In this document: in pieces, positions 7,717 to 18,420 of the stretch
Layout of the letters: every line of letters begins with the position of its first letter
How positions within the stretch are numbered: position 1 is the stretch's first letter
Assembly: GCA_029953675.1 (NCBI GenBank)
Contig: JAMWBK010000010.1
Coordinates: 186,001 to 250,000, forward strand
Source of the DNA: Rhodosorus marinus
Lineage: Eukaryota > Rhodophyta > Stylonematophyceae > Stylonematales > Stylonemataceae
Length of the DNA: 64,000 nt
Reading direction: 5' to 3'
Notes under the pieces: model-generated
What the model was told of the DNA's origin: nothing
Database searches by the model: none
The model's input: the letters and a program-made list of their open reading frames with translations, nothing else
Position numbers and translations under genes: made by a program

Positions 7717-10543
7717 TCAGGTATCGCATGTGCTTGAAGGAGAATTCTCTACGGTCTGGAGCGCTCTAGAGGACAAGGCGTCTATGCTGTCGCATACTAC
7801 CGCACCGCAAGGAGCTGAAGCGGTTCGACGCAAACATCTCGGGCGCCACAAGCGAGCGCTGAAACTAGCACACCTTGGCCGCCTTTCAGATGCAGCTCGG
7901 AGCCTACAGGCCACCGAAATGGCACCTTTTACCGCGGCTACGTGGAGACAACTACAAGCGCTCTTTCCCAACCCGGCGGAAGGTGACTTACCAGACGAGA
8001 TTGCACACGCACTGCAATCTTTGCTCGCTCTGAATACCGAAACACTAAAGCGGCGGTGGGATTCAAGAAAAGCGGCCGACGAGGGCCTCATGTCGATCGT
8101 GGCACGTCTTCCTCAGGGCAAGAGCCCAGGTCCTAGCGGTCTCCGAGCGGAACACCTCCAAGGTGCAACTCAACGGACGCAAGTGGCGTTGATTCGTGTA
8201 TTGCGACAACTGGCGACCGCTCACGAGAAATTTTCCCCGGCTCTGGCCCGCGCCCTTCGCAGTAGTCGACTCCTGCCGTTCGCGAAGCCTAACAAGGGTT
8301 CAGTGCCGCAGGAGCATCCCGGAGTTCGCCCTATCGGAGTACCAGAAGTTTTGCGCAAGGTAGCAACGCAATGGACTCTTCACGCGGTTATGGACAGGGT
8401 GCGTGAGCTCCTGGTGCCCTTACAACTGGGTATCGGAGTAAGTGGCGGGTGCGAACGCTCACTTCACGCGATCCAGGCCCATTTGTCATGCGAACCCGAT
8501 TCGGTGGTCCTTCGCCTAGACCTTGAGAATGCCTTTAATCGCATCGACCGACGCCTTGCCAAGCAACTGGTGGACGAACACTTGCCGGAGCTTGCACCAG
8601 TGTATAGACTTGGCTATGGAAGCGACAACGCGGACTCACCGACGCTCTGTGGCTGGCGATCTTCCCCTGGACAGAACGAAACCGACACCTCTCGCCTGAC
8701 TCTCCAAGCAACTACAGGAGTCCAACAGGGAGATCCACTGGGGCCGGTGCTACATGCACTATCCCTGGCGCCCTTTCTAAGAGCGTTGCGAGCCAAGTTC
8801 CCCAACGAAACGATTGTTGCTATCCACGACGATATCACGATAGTCGGGTCGCTACAAGCCGTGAAGGCATCCCTGGCATGGGCAAAAACTGTGCTTCCCT
8901 CTCTTGGAGCACGCCTGCAACTCGGCAAGTGCACTGTGCACGGGCGAACACTGACTACCACGCGAGTGGTCAACCACGAGATTCCTGGAGTGCAAGTGAC
9001 CAGAGACGGAGTCACCATCCACTCGATACCGATAGGCAGCCGAGAATATATCGAACAGGAGTGCCCTGGGCTGCAAAATAAGCACGAGAAACTCTTTGAG
9101 GAAATTGCCAAGCTCCCGCAACCGGAGCTTACGACGCAAATTGCCCTCTTCAGGTTCTGTGCAGAAACGCGACTAGACTATGTGCTACGATGCCTCGCAT
9201 ACGAGTTTGGAAGAAATCTGGCACGCGAGGCCGACGTGATGACCAGATATCACCTGGAAATTCTATTCGGAGGCCTCGCTACGACAGCTGTAGAGGACGA
9301 TGAGTACGCAGAGCTGATCTCGGACCAAATCGCTCTGCCCTGCCGCTGGGGAGGTTTGGGTTTCGCTACTCGAAAGCGCGTCCAACCCATCGCGTTTTAC
9401 TCGTCATGGAGAAACACCTTCCGGAACAATGAAGATGAATGGCCATGCCTGACTGAACTAGAGCGGGAGGTTACGGCAGAACGCTCACCAGACACATACG
9501 AGCCGTTGGATCAACGATGGTCGACTGCACAGCTGGCGGACCAGATCTGTGCATCGTCGCGAGCAATACAACGGAGGCTCGGACCAGAAACCCCGCCGCG
9601 GATCTTGGCACTGACTACCCTGCAACAACCGCGAGAAACATCTCTTCGAAGCGCCCCGGGCGAGACTGCAGCTTGGAATAATGGTTCAATACAACAAACC
9701 CTCTCTCGAGAGGCACACCATTGTGCATTCCAAAAGCTGGTCACCAACCCACGAATCTCCCCTGAAAACCGAGCTCGAATACGGTCTGCCGCGGGATCCG
9801 GGTCGGGAGTCTGGCTACGTGAAATACCAGCGCTGACACCGAAAAAATTGAGTGCAGTTGAGATGCAGGTAAACGTTCGACAACTGCTGGGTCTGCCAAT
9901 TCCGGGATTGCGGACCACCGAGAAGTGCACTAGTTGCCGGAGTAAACACGGAAGGACTGGGGTACAACGGTTTCATCATTGCCCAACATCAACTGGACTG
10001 TGGCAACGTAGGCATGACGAAATCTGCAGAGAGCTGGCACGGTGGCTAAGGCGATGGAACTTCATGGACGTAGAGCAAGAACCTGAGGGGTACTTCGAGA
10101 ACTACGGACTGCGACCTGATATCGTTGCTAGGCATCCGAGGACCAAACAAAGGTATGCGCTGGATGTGACGGTGGTGTCACCATTACAGGGAAAATATTT
10201 GCGGCGGAGCCAAGATGATAGCGGATACGCGGCGAGAGCTGCGGAGAAGTGGAAAATCGCTCACTACAAAGAAGCGATGGTGATCAAGAAACCGGATGAT
10301 AAGTTCATCCCGATAGCGATAGAGACGTTTGGGCGTACGGGGCAAATGGCACAAGAGTTCCTCCGCGACAGCTGCAAACACCTACTGCACAGGAGTGAGG
10401 AGCTAAGAGACGTGAGATCCCAAATAAACCGGCAACTATGGCGAGGTAACGCAGAGATTGCATTAGGGGTTTTTCGCGTGGACCAGCTGGAGAATCCGCT
10501 AGTGCCTGTTTTTTCTTTTGAACGTAGCATGAGACCCCGGTAG
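7628..10543 (+). CDS. Reverse transcriptase with C-terminal RLE endonuclease (ORF2)
   Basis: This uninterrupted ORF of 971 aa contains RT motifs in order. KSPGPSGLRAEHL (~175-190) leads into the RT. GVRPIGVPEVLRK follows at ~235. VLRLDLENAFNRIDR (~300) carries the first catalytic Asp. TGVQQGDPLGPVLHAL (~365) is box B, and AIHDDITIVGS (~398) is box C. Box C has His-Asp-Asp where most RTs have Tyr/Phe-Ala-Asp-Asp. After a thumb/linker comes a zinc-knuckle-like C..C..H..C group (KCTSCRSKHGRTG..FHHC, ~765). It is followed by a PD-(D/E)xK-type endonuclease core with RPDIVARHPRTKQRYALDVT and a downstream K..Y helix. Such proteins nick target DNA and prime reverse transcription there. The first ATG is used; the true N-terminus could differ. 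The intact frame suggests recent activity (inference). Confidence 0.85.
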   Translation: MDSTAPANASLLLVGLPGLVLGHSALDVGIQVSHVLEGEFSTVWSALEDKASMLSHTTAPQGAEAVRRKHLGRHKRALKLAHLGRLSDAARSLQATEMAPFTAATWRQLQALFPNPAEGDLPDEIAHALQSLLALNTETLKRRWDSRKAADEGLMSIVARLPQGKSPGPSGLRAEHLQGATQRTQVALIRVLRQLATAHEKFSPALARALRSSRLLPFAKPNKGSVPQEHPGVRPIGVPEVLRKVATQWTLHAVMDRVRELLVPLQLGIGVSGGCERSLHAIQAHLSCEPDSVVLRLDLENAFNRIDRRLAKQLVDEHLPELAPVYRLGYGSDNADSPTLCGWRSSPGQNETDTSRLTLQATTGVQQGDPLGPVLHALSLAPFLRALRAKFPNETIVAIHDDITIVGSLQAVKASLAWAKTVLPSLGARLQLGKCTVHGRTLTTTRVVNHEIPGVQVTRDGVTIHSIPIGSREYIEQECPGLQNKHEKLFEEIAKLPQPELTTQIALFRFCAETRLDYVLRCLAYEFGRNLAREADVMTRYHLEILFGGLATTAVEDDEYAELISDQIALPCRWGGLGFATRKRVQPIAFYSSWRNTFRNNEDEWPCLTELEREVTAERSPDTYEPLDQRWSTAQLADQICASSRAIQRRLGPETPPRILALTTLQQPRETSLRSAPGETAAWNNGSIQQTLSREAHHCAFQKLVTNPRISPENRARIRSAAGSGSGVWLREIPALTPKKLSAVEMQVNVRQLLGLPIPGLRTTEKCTSCRSKHGRTGVQRFHHCPTSTGLWQRRHDEICRELARWLRRWNFMDVEQEPEGYFENYGLRPDIVARHPRTKQRYALDVTVVSPLQGKYLRRSQDDSGYAARAAEKWKIAHYKEAMVIKKPDDKFIPIAIETFGRTGQMAQEFLRDSCKHLLHRSEELRDVRSQINRQLWRGNAEIALGVFRVDQLENPLVPVFSFERSMRPR

Positions 10544-10560
10544 CGGGGTTCCAGTAAGTT

Positions 10561-12362
10561 TCACCCTAGATAGGATTAGACGTAGTGTTGCGCTGCAGTA
10601 GGCAGCTGCCCAGTAAAGCTTACGGTTACAGCTTCAATCGCCGACTGGAAGTGCACTCTAGGGCTTCTCCGTCGAAGAAAGCACCCATGCTTTTCTTTTC
10701 AAGTCTGTTCAGCTATAGTACAATGTTCTAGTGATGCCCTCCTAAGAGAGAAAAGAGGGCCCACGACGGTGACCGCTCGTTAGTCGGTGTGGGTCTACTT
10801 GCCTTCTTCCAGCATTTCAACGGAAATTTCTCGCGGCTGCCTTCGACTGCTTGATGGCCCGGGAAGAAATGAATTGGGGATTGCGGACCGGGGATGTCTC
10901 TGAATACAATGTACGCGCGATCCCGTGTATTTTATGATGGAAGCTATTCACAGGCTATGGACGCATCGATGGCCAAAGTTGGGTTGGTATACGTATTCGA
11001 CCGGCGAACAGGTGATATCCCGGCATCTGGTATGCACTGCCTTTCGCAGCTGCCTGAGTGGATTTCATCCCCGTGATCTTTCTCATGACCTTTATCATGG
11101 GAGACCTTGTGGAGTGGTTTCATCCCGCTCTAAGGAAATCGAAACGCTTCAAAAGCGCGGGAAATTCACCGTTCCTCAAAAAGGAGAACCGAGAGAAAAA
11201 TTAGTGCGGAGCAGAATGGGACAATATTTGAGCCAGGCCCAATCCCTTTCTTCATTTTGAAAAGAAAAAACAGTTTTGAATGGGACAAGGAGGGGACAAC
11301 AACAACAACCGGGACAAAAACGGAGACATAGACAAACCGTTGAGAAACAAAGAGGTTGCGTTTGCCAGGGTTGATAAAAATATCTTCTGCATCTTCTTGA
11401 ATTAAGGATACAATTAGAGGCTTGATTCGCATTTCGACATTTATTCGACATTGATATTTAAAAACATTCAACCCCCTCTTCTTCGTCCTTTCGAATCCTC
11501 TGATAATGAGGGAAAGGGGGGTCGTAAGGAGGGAAGGGGGTTCGAGAGGAGGGAAGGGGGTTAAGCTTTGTCCACCGGAACATCCTCCGATCCCAAGTAA
11601 ATTTCGTAATAACTTGAGAAAAACAATATTTTGTTGGGGGGTAGTCTTTTGTTTGTTTTTCCTCATCCGGGACCACATATAGTTTTAAATATTTCGAAAA
11701 CAATGAAACTGTTAAGGGGAGAGGAACCCCCCGTCTCCCGCTACCCCAATTCCCCTCTCTTTCAGTTTAGTTTGGAGTTTGGTGGTGGTTCTTCTCTTCT
11801 TTTGTTAGTTCGCCTTTGAGAGATATAGACAGAGACTCTCTCTCTCTCTCTCTCTGTGTCTCTCCTCTCAGACAGAGAGAGAGATATCGCTCTGTGTGTT
11901 TAAACTTTGAGACTCTCACTCTCTCACTGGGAGAGAGAGATATCGCGGATTACTAAAGCTGGGTTTAGCTTTAATAATCTGTGAGGAGGAGTACAAAAGA
12001 CGGATATCTATTTTTTTAGCTTTAATAATTTGTTAGGAGGTGTGGGGGAGGGCGGACGAGGAGAGAGATATTCTTAGTTAATTTTTTTGGAGCAAGGTAA
12101 ATCTGAGGGACTTTGTACAGAAATGGAGATGATGATGACTATATGAAGGACAGACAATCAAGTCTGAAAGTGGTAGAGTTCTGAAGAAGGGATGGCGGGA
12201 GTTTGGAGGTAGGAGGGGGCTGATTGGGGAAGGTTTTAAGAGAGTTTTCTGTTTGATGAGGATGTGCTAGACGATGAAGTTTGGAGGGTAACCTTTTGTT
12301 GCTTGTTGTCCTCGGGGTTGGTTTTGGTGTCGCTCGGGAGGTCCTTTTCACGTACCGAACGG
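10561..12362. other. Non-coding region with low-complexity tracts
   Basis: There is no supportable gene. Short ORFs near 10894-11260 have no recognisable content. The segment 11480-11560 is purine/G-rich with GGGAAGGGGG repeats. The downstream half is AT-rich and G-rich upstream of the Hint gene. Confidence 0.35.
11830..11940. repeat. (CT)n/(GA)n microsatellite
   Basis: A CT-dinucleotide run is followed by interrupted GAGAGA and CTCTCACTCT tracts, flanked by two copies of GAGAGAGATATCGC. Confidence 0.9.
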
Positions 12363-13993
12363 ATGGCTACCCGGCCGGTGATGGTCTGGGTGAGATTTGT
12401 TTCACAGCTTTTGCTGTTGCTACTGGTCTCACTCTCGACAGTGAACGGCACTGGACAAATTGCTATTGTCGCGCTCGACGCGAGAACGTCAGAGTATGTT
12501 TGTGTTGTCACTGCATGCGAGCCGGGCTTGATCAGGTTTTGCGGCGGAGTTCCTAGCATTGGCGTGGTCTTTTCGGGAGGGGCTGCAAGGAGAAATTGCG
12601 TGCGCTTCAATCAGTGTCCAGCACGGGATTTAATGGTCGTGGACATGCAGACTCCAGACAGGCCCGACGGCTTTACTGGACAACTGGTCGCGACGGCGTC
12701 CCAAGAATGTGTAGACCCCGGGTTCCAGACTCGGTTAAACGCTGCCATAGTGTTGCAAAATGAACAGGGAAAGGAGGAAGCTGGTACGGGTCGGTTCGTC
12801 GGGGCGAGCACTGCTACCTTCAACGAAACGCAAAGAGAGACTTATTTGAACGGCGACTTGACCGTCCTCGTCATGGCTTCGAATGCAACTGATTTGGCAA
12901 CCAGTTTAGAGCCGATAGAATACTTTGGAACGAGAAGAGGGCAGAATGCTAGGGTGAGCCTGGCGGAGCGCGCCGTGGAGGCATTGTTTTCTGGCATATC
13001 AGAGGAGAGTTATCTCAATGATTGTGGTCCGTTGCCCGGCACGGATGGCCGAACCTTCACAAGTTCAGCGACGTTGTACTTTAATGATACGGAGTTCCTG
13101 ATCACCGATGAGGTTTTCGATGAGCCGCTGAATGCTATACAAGCGACCATGATCGAACGTATCGCGAGCTGTCTCGCTGAGGGTACACCGCTTTGTGGAG
13201 GGAAGAGCAATTTCGGGAATCCGAGCACGAGCGACGTAAGTCTTATCCGGAAATCCAGGATTTGTAGATTCTTGTTCAAATGTGATTATCCCAGACAAGT
13301 GCTAAGGTCCCGTCTTCTGTTATTTGGTATTCCAGTGGGGCGTCCCACGCTCTTGCTCCAATGCGTGCTTTCCGGCCGAAGCCCTCGTTGAACTTGAGGA
13401 TGGATCACAGAAGAGAATGGATGGCTTATCTATTGGCGATCGAGTTCTAGTCGAAAATGGGGTTTACTCTGACGTGTACGCTTTCTCACACAACGTGGTT
13501 CATGGCAGTTTCGAGTTCACGCGAATTGAAACGGAGTCCGGTAAGCGTTTGGATCCGGGAAGGATCGCACTATAGGATTCATTGTTGATCGCCGTTTATT
13601 TTCTTTTGTTGGCGGTGATTCGTATGTTCAGGGTACACAGTTGTACTTTCTGGCAAGCATTATCTGTATCTTGATGGCCGGGCTGTGGTTGCCGAGAAGG
13701 CCAGGGTGGGCCAGTATGTGGAGCTTGGCTCAGGAAGATTGGATAGGGTTAAGGCCGTTCGATTTGTCATAGGGAGGGGACTTGTCAATCCACAGACTCT
13801 TCAAGGAGACATTGTTGTTAATAATGTGCGGTGCTCGACGTTTACAAGGCACGTGGAACCACGACTTGCGAGGTTGCTTCTTTGGCCGTTGAGGTTGATC
13901 TACACCATTTTTGGATACGGCATCAATCTGGCTAGCCCGAGCGAGCGATTAGCATCGCTGATGCCTCGCGGTGACGACTCTTACCACTGCTAA
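12363..13993 (+). CDS. Secreted Hint (hedgehog/intein-type) domain protein
   Basis: Three exons (12363-13235, 13336-13540, 13632-13993) join in frame to give 479 aa. I chose the ATG at 12363 because it gives a clean signal peptide (Leu-rich core ending ..LSTVNG); the frame is open further upstream. Residues ~30-290 form an unrecognised Cys-containing domain with several N-glycosylation sequons. Exon 2 opens the Hint domain with SNACFPAEALVELEDGSQKR, then LSIGDRVLV. Exon 3 adds YTVVLSGKHYLYLDG, VGQYVEL, NPQTLQGDIVVNNVRCS and a hydrophobic C-terminal stretch. The Cys-Phe start, the central T..G..H block and the G.ivvn.v..S ending are Hog-type Hint hallmarks; these domains self-cleave at the Cys. 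Hint proteins outside animals, including red algae, are known. Whether the N-terminal part is released as a ligand is inference. Confidence 0.8.
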
Positions 13994-14528
13994 GCGTACG
14001 ACGGAGGCTCCACCGAACATCGTTCTGGCAGCCCGAGTAGGAGGGCTTTCCAGTTTGGAAGAATTGTTTTCTAAAGCCGGGATAATGCAGGCTCCAGACT
14101 GACGATGCAACAGGCGAGAACTGTCTCGGTTTCGGTTTTCTGCCGATTCCTCGGGGGAAAATAATACCCGGGGCCGACGGCACTAACCGAACGGTGAGGA
14201 CTCATCTCCACCACGGCTTTGTAGGTTTTCGGTCGTGCCACAAAAATGGAGAACCCCATCACCCTCTCGACCGTAATCTGTTAATATATATATATATTTT
14301 TTCAAGCAAGAGTCTTACCAAGCAGAGAGTCATTCTCAAAAGAAGGTCAAAGTTGGGAACTCAGGCCTTCCCTGGAATCGTGCTTGGCAGCAAGAGGCAA
14401 AGGTTCGCACCCATCATACCTCATTCCGGAATCTCTGCCCTCTCCTATATCTTACAAAATGTCAATTCCAATTTTACTATTACACTACGAGCGGGATAAA
14501 GCAGTTAGTCCACCCAAGCCCCAAAAGT
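13994..14528. other. Intergenic region between convergent genes
   Basis: This gap lies between the ends of two converging genes. It contains a short (TA)n run near 14285-14298. No gene is seen. Confidence 0.4.
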
Positions 14529-16398
14529 TTACGGCCGCGCCTTGGGTTTCAAGATTCCATTCTTTCCCATCTGAGCAGGGCCGCTTTGTCTCATTCTTGC
14601 TCGACGTCTCCTGTTCAAGAACGATTTTGTGAACGAATACGGCATTACCTGCACACAAACAAGTTCGAAAACAAGTTGCCAATCGGTCAGCAGAAGATCT
14701 TGCTTTTTCCGCAGCAAACTGGTCCGCAAGACCCAGCTGGCCCCTTACCTTGTCCTTCTCAATCACAAGCCAAAGAAAGAGCAAAGAGCACATGATGTAC
14801 GAAATTAACGCGCTTGCTGGGTTTGCACCTGCAAGATAGAGACAAGCAAGAGCCACCAAATCAGAGAGGTTAGATAGATCGCAAACCGACGACTAGGCGT
14901 CACGACTACGGCAGTACCTTCGTGCTGCAGTTTCGCTGGAAGGCTCAGTATGAAGTATACTCCGATTGTAATCAGACCGCTGCACTGCAAAAACGGACTT
15001 GAGGTCCACTCTCCGTCAAGGGACGCGCGTATCTGACAGATGGTCATTGCCCAGAACAGGAACGATTGCATCACGACAAACAGATCGAAGCCGACCGGGT
15101 GCTTGTCATGGACTACAATCAACAAGTCTCTCCAGTACAGAAGCGTAGCAAAGGTGCAGAGACATGACAAAACGCCAAAGTAACCGCTACCCATCATCAC
15201 CACGTGATCCAAAGTTAAATTCGACAAGCTCCTTTTCACTTGAAATAGGACCGACAGCACTAACACAATCGGGAACAATACCATCAGGTACAGCAGAATC
15301 GCCAGCATGAAGCTGTTAAGCGATGACGGATTCGACCCTCCCATGGTCTGCTTGACTGCACGCGAGCAGAGCGATACGAAAACGATTAAATTCGTCAGTC
15401 ATCTCCGCTTTTTTGCACGGAGACTATTCAATAATATAACTGGTCCGATTTTACGGTGTGCAGGACGTTCCGTACTTGTAGAGAGGCCCTCAATTGCAGG
15501 ATTCATGGTATCTCGGGTCAGCTTAAACGCCTCCCTCATCATCGGCGAGATGCTTGCACTTTCACTGAGCCAGGTCTCTAGGTCCAGGTGCTTGAGACCA
15601 TCCTCAACGTTGTCAAGCCTGTCTTTCAAATCCTGAATCATTGAGAAGCGCTCCGTTTAAACGGGATGTTCGACTAATTCTGGGTGTGCCGCAGGCCGGT
15701 AGGGATCAATACCTCAAGTCGAGTTTGAGCGTGCTTCAGGTCGACCTCCGCAGTTCTACGCTCCGCTTCAAGTGAATCTAGGTTACGAGTGAGCGCTGGA
15801 AGCGCGCTTTTCACACTCTGCAGATTTTCGGTATACTGCCGTTTCACCTCCTGCTCCTGCTCTCGTAAGTCAAGCATTGTATTCAAGCTCTTCTGTTGCA
15901 GCCGAGTCCTTTCCTTCATCTTCTCCAACGTCCCAGCGATTTCTTGTTTCTTGTGCGACAAGGAAATGAGCCTATCCCGCTTCGCGTTCACTGAATCCCG
16001 TAGCTCCTTGCCAGGTTCCGCTAGTTTCTGCTCTCCAACTGGTGCGGTTCCATCCGTCGGGACCTTACCATCGTTATTCTAAGCGCGACGGAACGGGATC
16101 AGAGAAACTAAACATGTGAGACCTAATAGCGACTTGCTCAAAAGAGCTTATCAAGGCTGAGCCATACCACATCCGGAACAGCTGCATCATTCGATCCTGA
16201 GGACCGGCGAATAATGGCGGGACGGTGTTCCTCCTGTCCCAACTCTGCACCTTCCAGACCATCCTGATCCGGGGAAATCAATACTTCACGTACAAGCTTT
16301 TCACTATTTACACTCTCAGCCCCTTCATTTTCGACCACGACACCACCAACCCAAGTAACCCCAATCACAAACCAGATCCAGCATATCTTAAAACGCAT
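14529..16398 (-). CDS. Signal-peptide, coiled-coil, multi-membrane protein (orphan)
   Basis: Six minus-strand exons (16398-16168, 16078-15713, 15650-15476, 15355-14918, 14828-14749, 14648-14529) join in frame to give 469 aa. All introns are GT-AG and about 90-120 nt except two of 62 and 89 nt. Residues 1-25 are a signal peptide or anchor (FKICWIWFVIGVTWVGGVVV), followed by an acidic segment. Residues ~95-260 are charged coiled coil (KRDRLISLSHKKQEIAGTLE..). The C-terminal ~200 residues hold about five membrane helices, for example FMLAILLYLMVLFPIVLVLS, and a basic tail rich in RRRR. The frame continuity across six exons makes it a real gene. I do not recognise the family. The layout suggests an ER or endomembrane protein with a lumenal coiled coil (inference). 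Confidence 0.65.
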
Positions 16399-17381
16399 TT
16401 TTTCTAAAAAAGGAAGAAAGCAGCCTCTCCCTCCTTGCCTCACCTAAACCATCTCACCTCGCAAACATCCCCAGAACAAGCGCTTGGCATCCTGTCCCAT
16501 ACCAAACCAAAACCCTACTTTCGCCAAACACCTATATTCATCCAAAATCGTCCCCACCAACGCATTCAACAATAAATTTTTCTCACGTACCTTGATTACA
16601 ATTCCACACCCCAATTCCAACAATCACTTTTTGTCCCCCAAAAATCCCAACTACCCTATCCAACCTTAGCTTGCTCATCCTTCTCCCCACCCCGTCTTCC
16701 TCTCTCCTATGTCCATCAGCGCTGGCCAGCCGCCAGAATTTCTTGTTAGGTGTCTAGTGTCATGACATGAAACTCTGTCCCTCCCACACCAAAGACTCAC
16801 CTTTTTCCAAATAAAACATGAAGTGATTGGTCACCGCTTAAAAAAAGTAAAATTTTGAGAAACCTTTTTTTCAGCTATGCTATGTACAATATTTTAAAGC
16901 AAAAATCTCCAATATCTGACTATACGTTAATAGTTATGCAGAATCCACTATTTTAGAATTTTTTAGGATTAATATTAATTATGTTTTAAAATTAATTAGG
17001 TTATGGTGTACAGATTTGGCTTGTTCTGCTCTTGTTTTGGAGAGTAGTGCGAAAACCACGTCTATGGCCAAATTCGCGAGCGTACAGTATAATACGATTC
17101 ATGTAATGTTTATAGTTACGATGAAGAGTTCTGTCCCAAGCGTGGCACCGGAGAGCCGTGTCCCAGCGGGACACGCGTGTTGTCGGTTTTGGGGGTTAAA
17201 GAAGTCCGGGCGCGAGAGGATCGGCAAGGAGGTAGGACGAAGGACGAAGGACGATGGAGGAAAAAGGTTGGGAGTGATTTACCTGAGATAGATCGACTAT
17301 TTGTGAATTCCCTTGGGATAGATAAATTAGTTTGCGTTTGTAAGGCAGTGTAGTTTTTTTCGTGATTTGAAACTTGGAAGT
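16399..17381. other. AT-rich intergenic region
   Basis: A C-rich segment (16440-16720) is followed by a strongly AT-rich one (16830-17010). It lies between two divergently transcribed genes, so both promoters are presumably here. No coding region is recognised. Confidence 0.4.
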
Positions 17382-18039
17382 ATGGCTGCGATGCGTAGGA
17401 GTACGGCTCGACTTCCTCCGGAGGTTAATCGTGTTCTCTATGTGAGGTAAGTGGAAAGGCCTTTTTTGATGAGTACTGCCATTTTTGAGTGTTTGCGAAG
17501 AAATGTCTCGGTTACTTTATTTGGAGAGCTTATGCAGTTGTTTGTCGCTTGTTTGGGGCTCAGGAATTTACCCTTTAAAATCACTTCGGAAGAAATGTAT
17601 GATATCTTTGGCAAGTACGGAGCGATACGACAGATTCGACTTGGTAACACCCCTGAAACAAGAGGCACGGCCTATGTAGTCTATGAAGATATTTTCGATG
17701 CGAAGAACGCGGTAGATCACTTAAGCGGATTCAACGTCGCCGGGAGGTATTTGATTGTAAGATATATCAAAGCAAGAGCTTGCTGCGAGCCATGTATCCG
17801 CCGAAACGATTTGACGCTAACGAGAAGATATGCTTGTGTTTCCGAACTTTTTTCAGGTCCTCTTTCATCAGCAAAGCAAGTTACTCAAGAAGACAGACAC
17901 GCAGAAGAAGAAGGAAGAATTGGAAAAAGCAAGGGTATGCACTTTCGTGAACCTCTTCCTTTCATCTCAGAAACCGGAACTTTCTCTAAGACGCTTCTGC
18001 TCTTATGTCTTTCAGGAAGCCTATGGCCTTGCCGAATGA
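17382..18039 (+). CDS. SF3B6: Splicing factor SF3b 14 kDa subunit (p14)
   Basis: Four exons (17382-17446, 17564-17756, 17857-17934, 18016-18039) give 119 aa, close to the ~125 aa usual for p14. The sequence is highly diagnostic: [16 protein letters not shown] (RNP2), [40 protein letters not shown] (RNP1 region), [11 protein letters not shown], then a Lys-rich helix ([16 protein letters not shown]) and a short EAYGLAE end. This single-RRM protein sits in the U2 snRNP SF3b complex, binds SF3B1 and contacts the branch-site adenosine of pre-mRNA. The three introns are 117, 100 and 81 nt. The last coding exon is only 24 nt including the stop. Confidence 0.95.
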
Positions 18040-18420
18040 TACGAGGAACCATGGCAGGAGTTTATACTTGATCTGTCAGGTCCTTCCCGGCAAGTGTTCT
18101 TATCCCAAATCTGTGTTCAGAACCATATCTTTTTGTACATAGGAAGTCATACAAAAACGGCGAGAGCATTCATGGCTCGTCTTGGTTCTCCAGAGACGGA
18201 GCCTCTGAGCTAGGCGCTTCACGATGGTAGACTCGAGTTGTGGCGAATGCATTGTGAACATATCTAAGATGGTCGAAGAGCCTTAGGACTACTGTTGTGG
18301 ATAGTTTCTGTTGATCTCAAGAAGCTAAGTCTTGTAGTATTACAAACGTTGAGCGGGTGTTCATTCATGTTGTGAGTGAGTTATCCGTTTTATATTTGGT
18401 TTGTCGTCGTGCCCAGCGGA

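Larger units (their letters stand above)
5310..10560 (+). mobile_element. Non-LTR retrotransposon, RLE type, nearly full length
   Basis: The element comprises ORF1 (5389-7134, one in-frame stop) and ORF2 (7628-10543, open). They are separated by a 164 bp perfect hairpin and about 340 bp of spacer. ORF2 carries a reverse transcriptase and a C-terminal restriction-like endonuclease, and no APE-type endonuclease or integrase. That places it among the early-branching RLE-encoding non-LTR elements (the R2/R4/CRE/NeSL-like assemblage). I found no long terminal repeats. The 5' end is not defined. The 3' end probably lies in the GGTAGCGGGG..TTTCACCCTAGATAGGATTAGACG stretch after 10543. I saw no poly(A) tail or target-site duplication. 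Confidence 0.75.

Noticed and set aside
8614-9111. 165-aa minus-strand ORF inside the RT gene
   Set aside because: It is antisense to the conserved RT motifs and has Ser/Arg-rich shadow composition.
11166-11678. 170-aa minus-strand ORF
   Set aside because: It spans purine-rich low-complexity DNA, shows no domain, and its composition explains the open frame.
13994-14500. tRNA or small structured RNA near the (TA)n run
   Set aside because: No cloverleaf with T-loop and D-loop consensus could be drawn.
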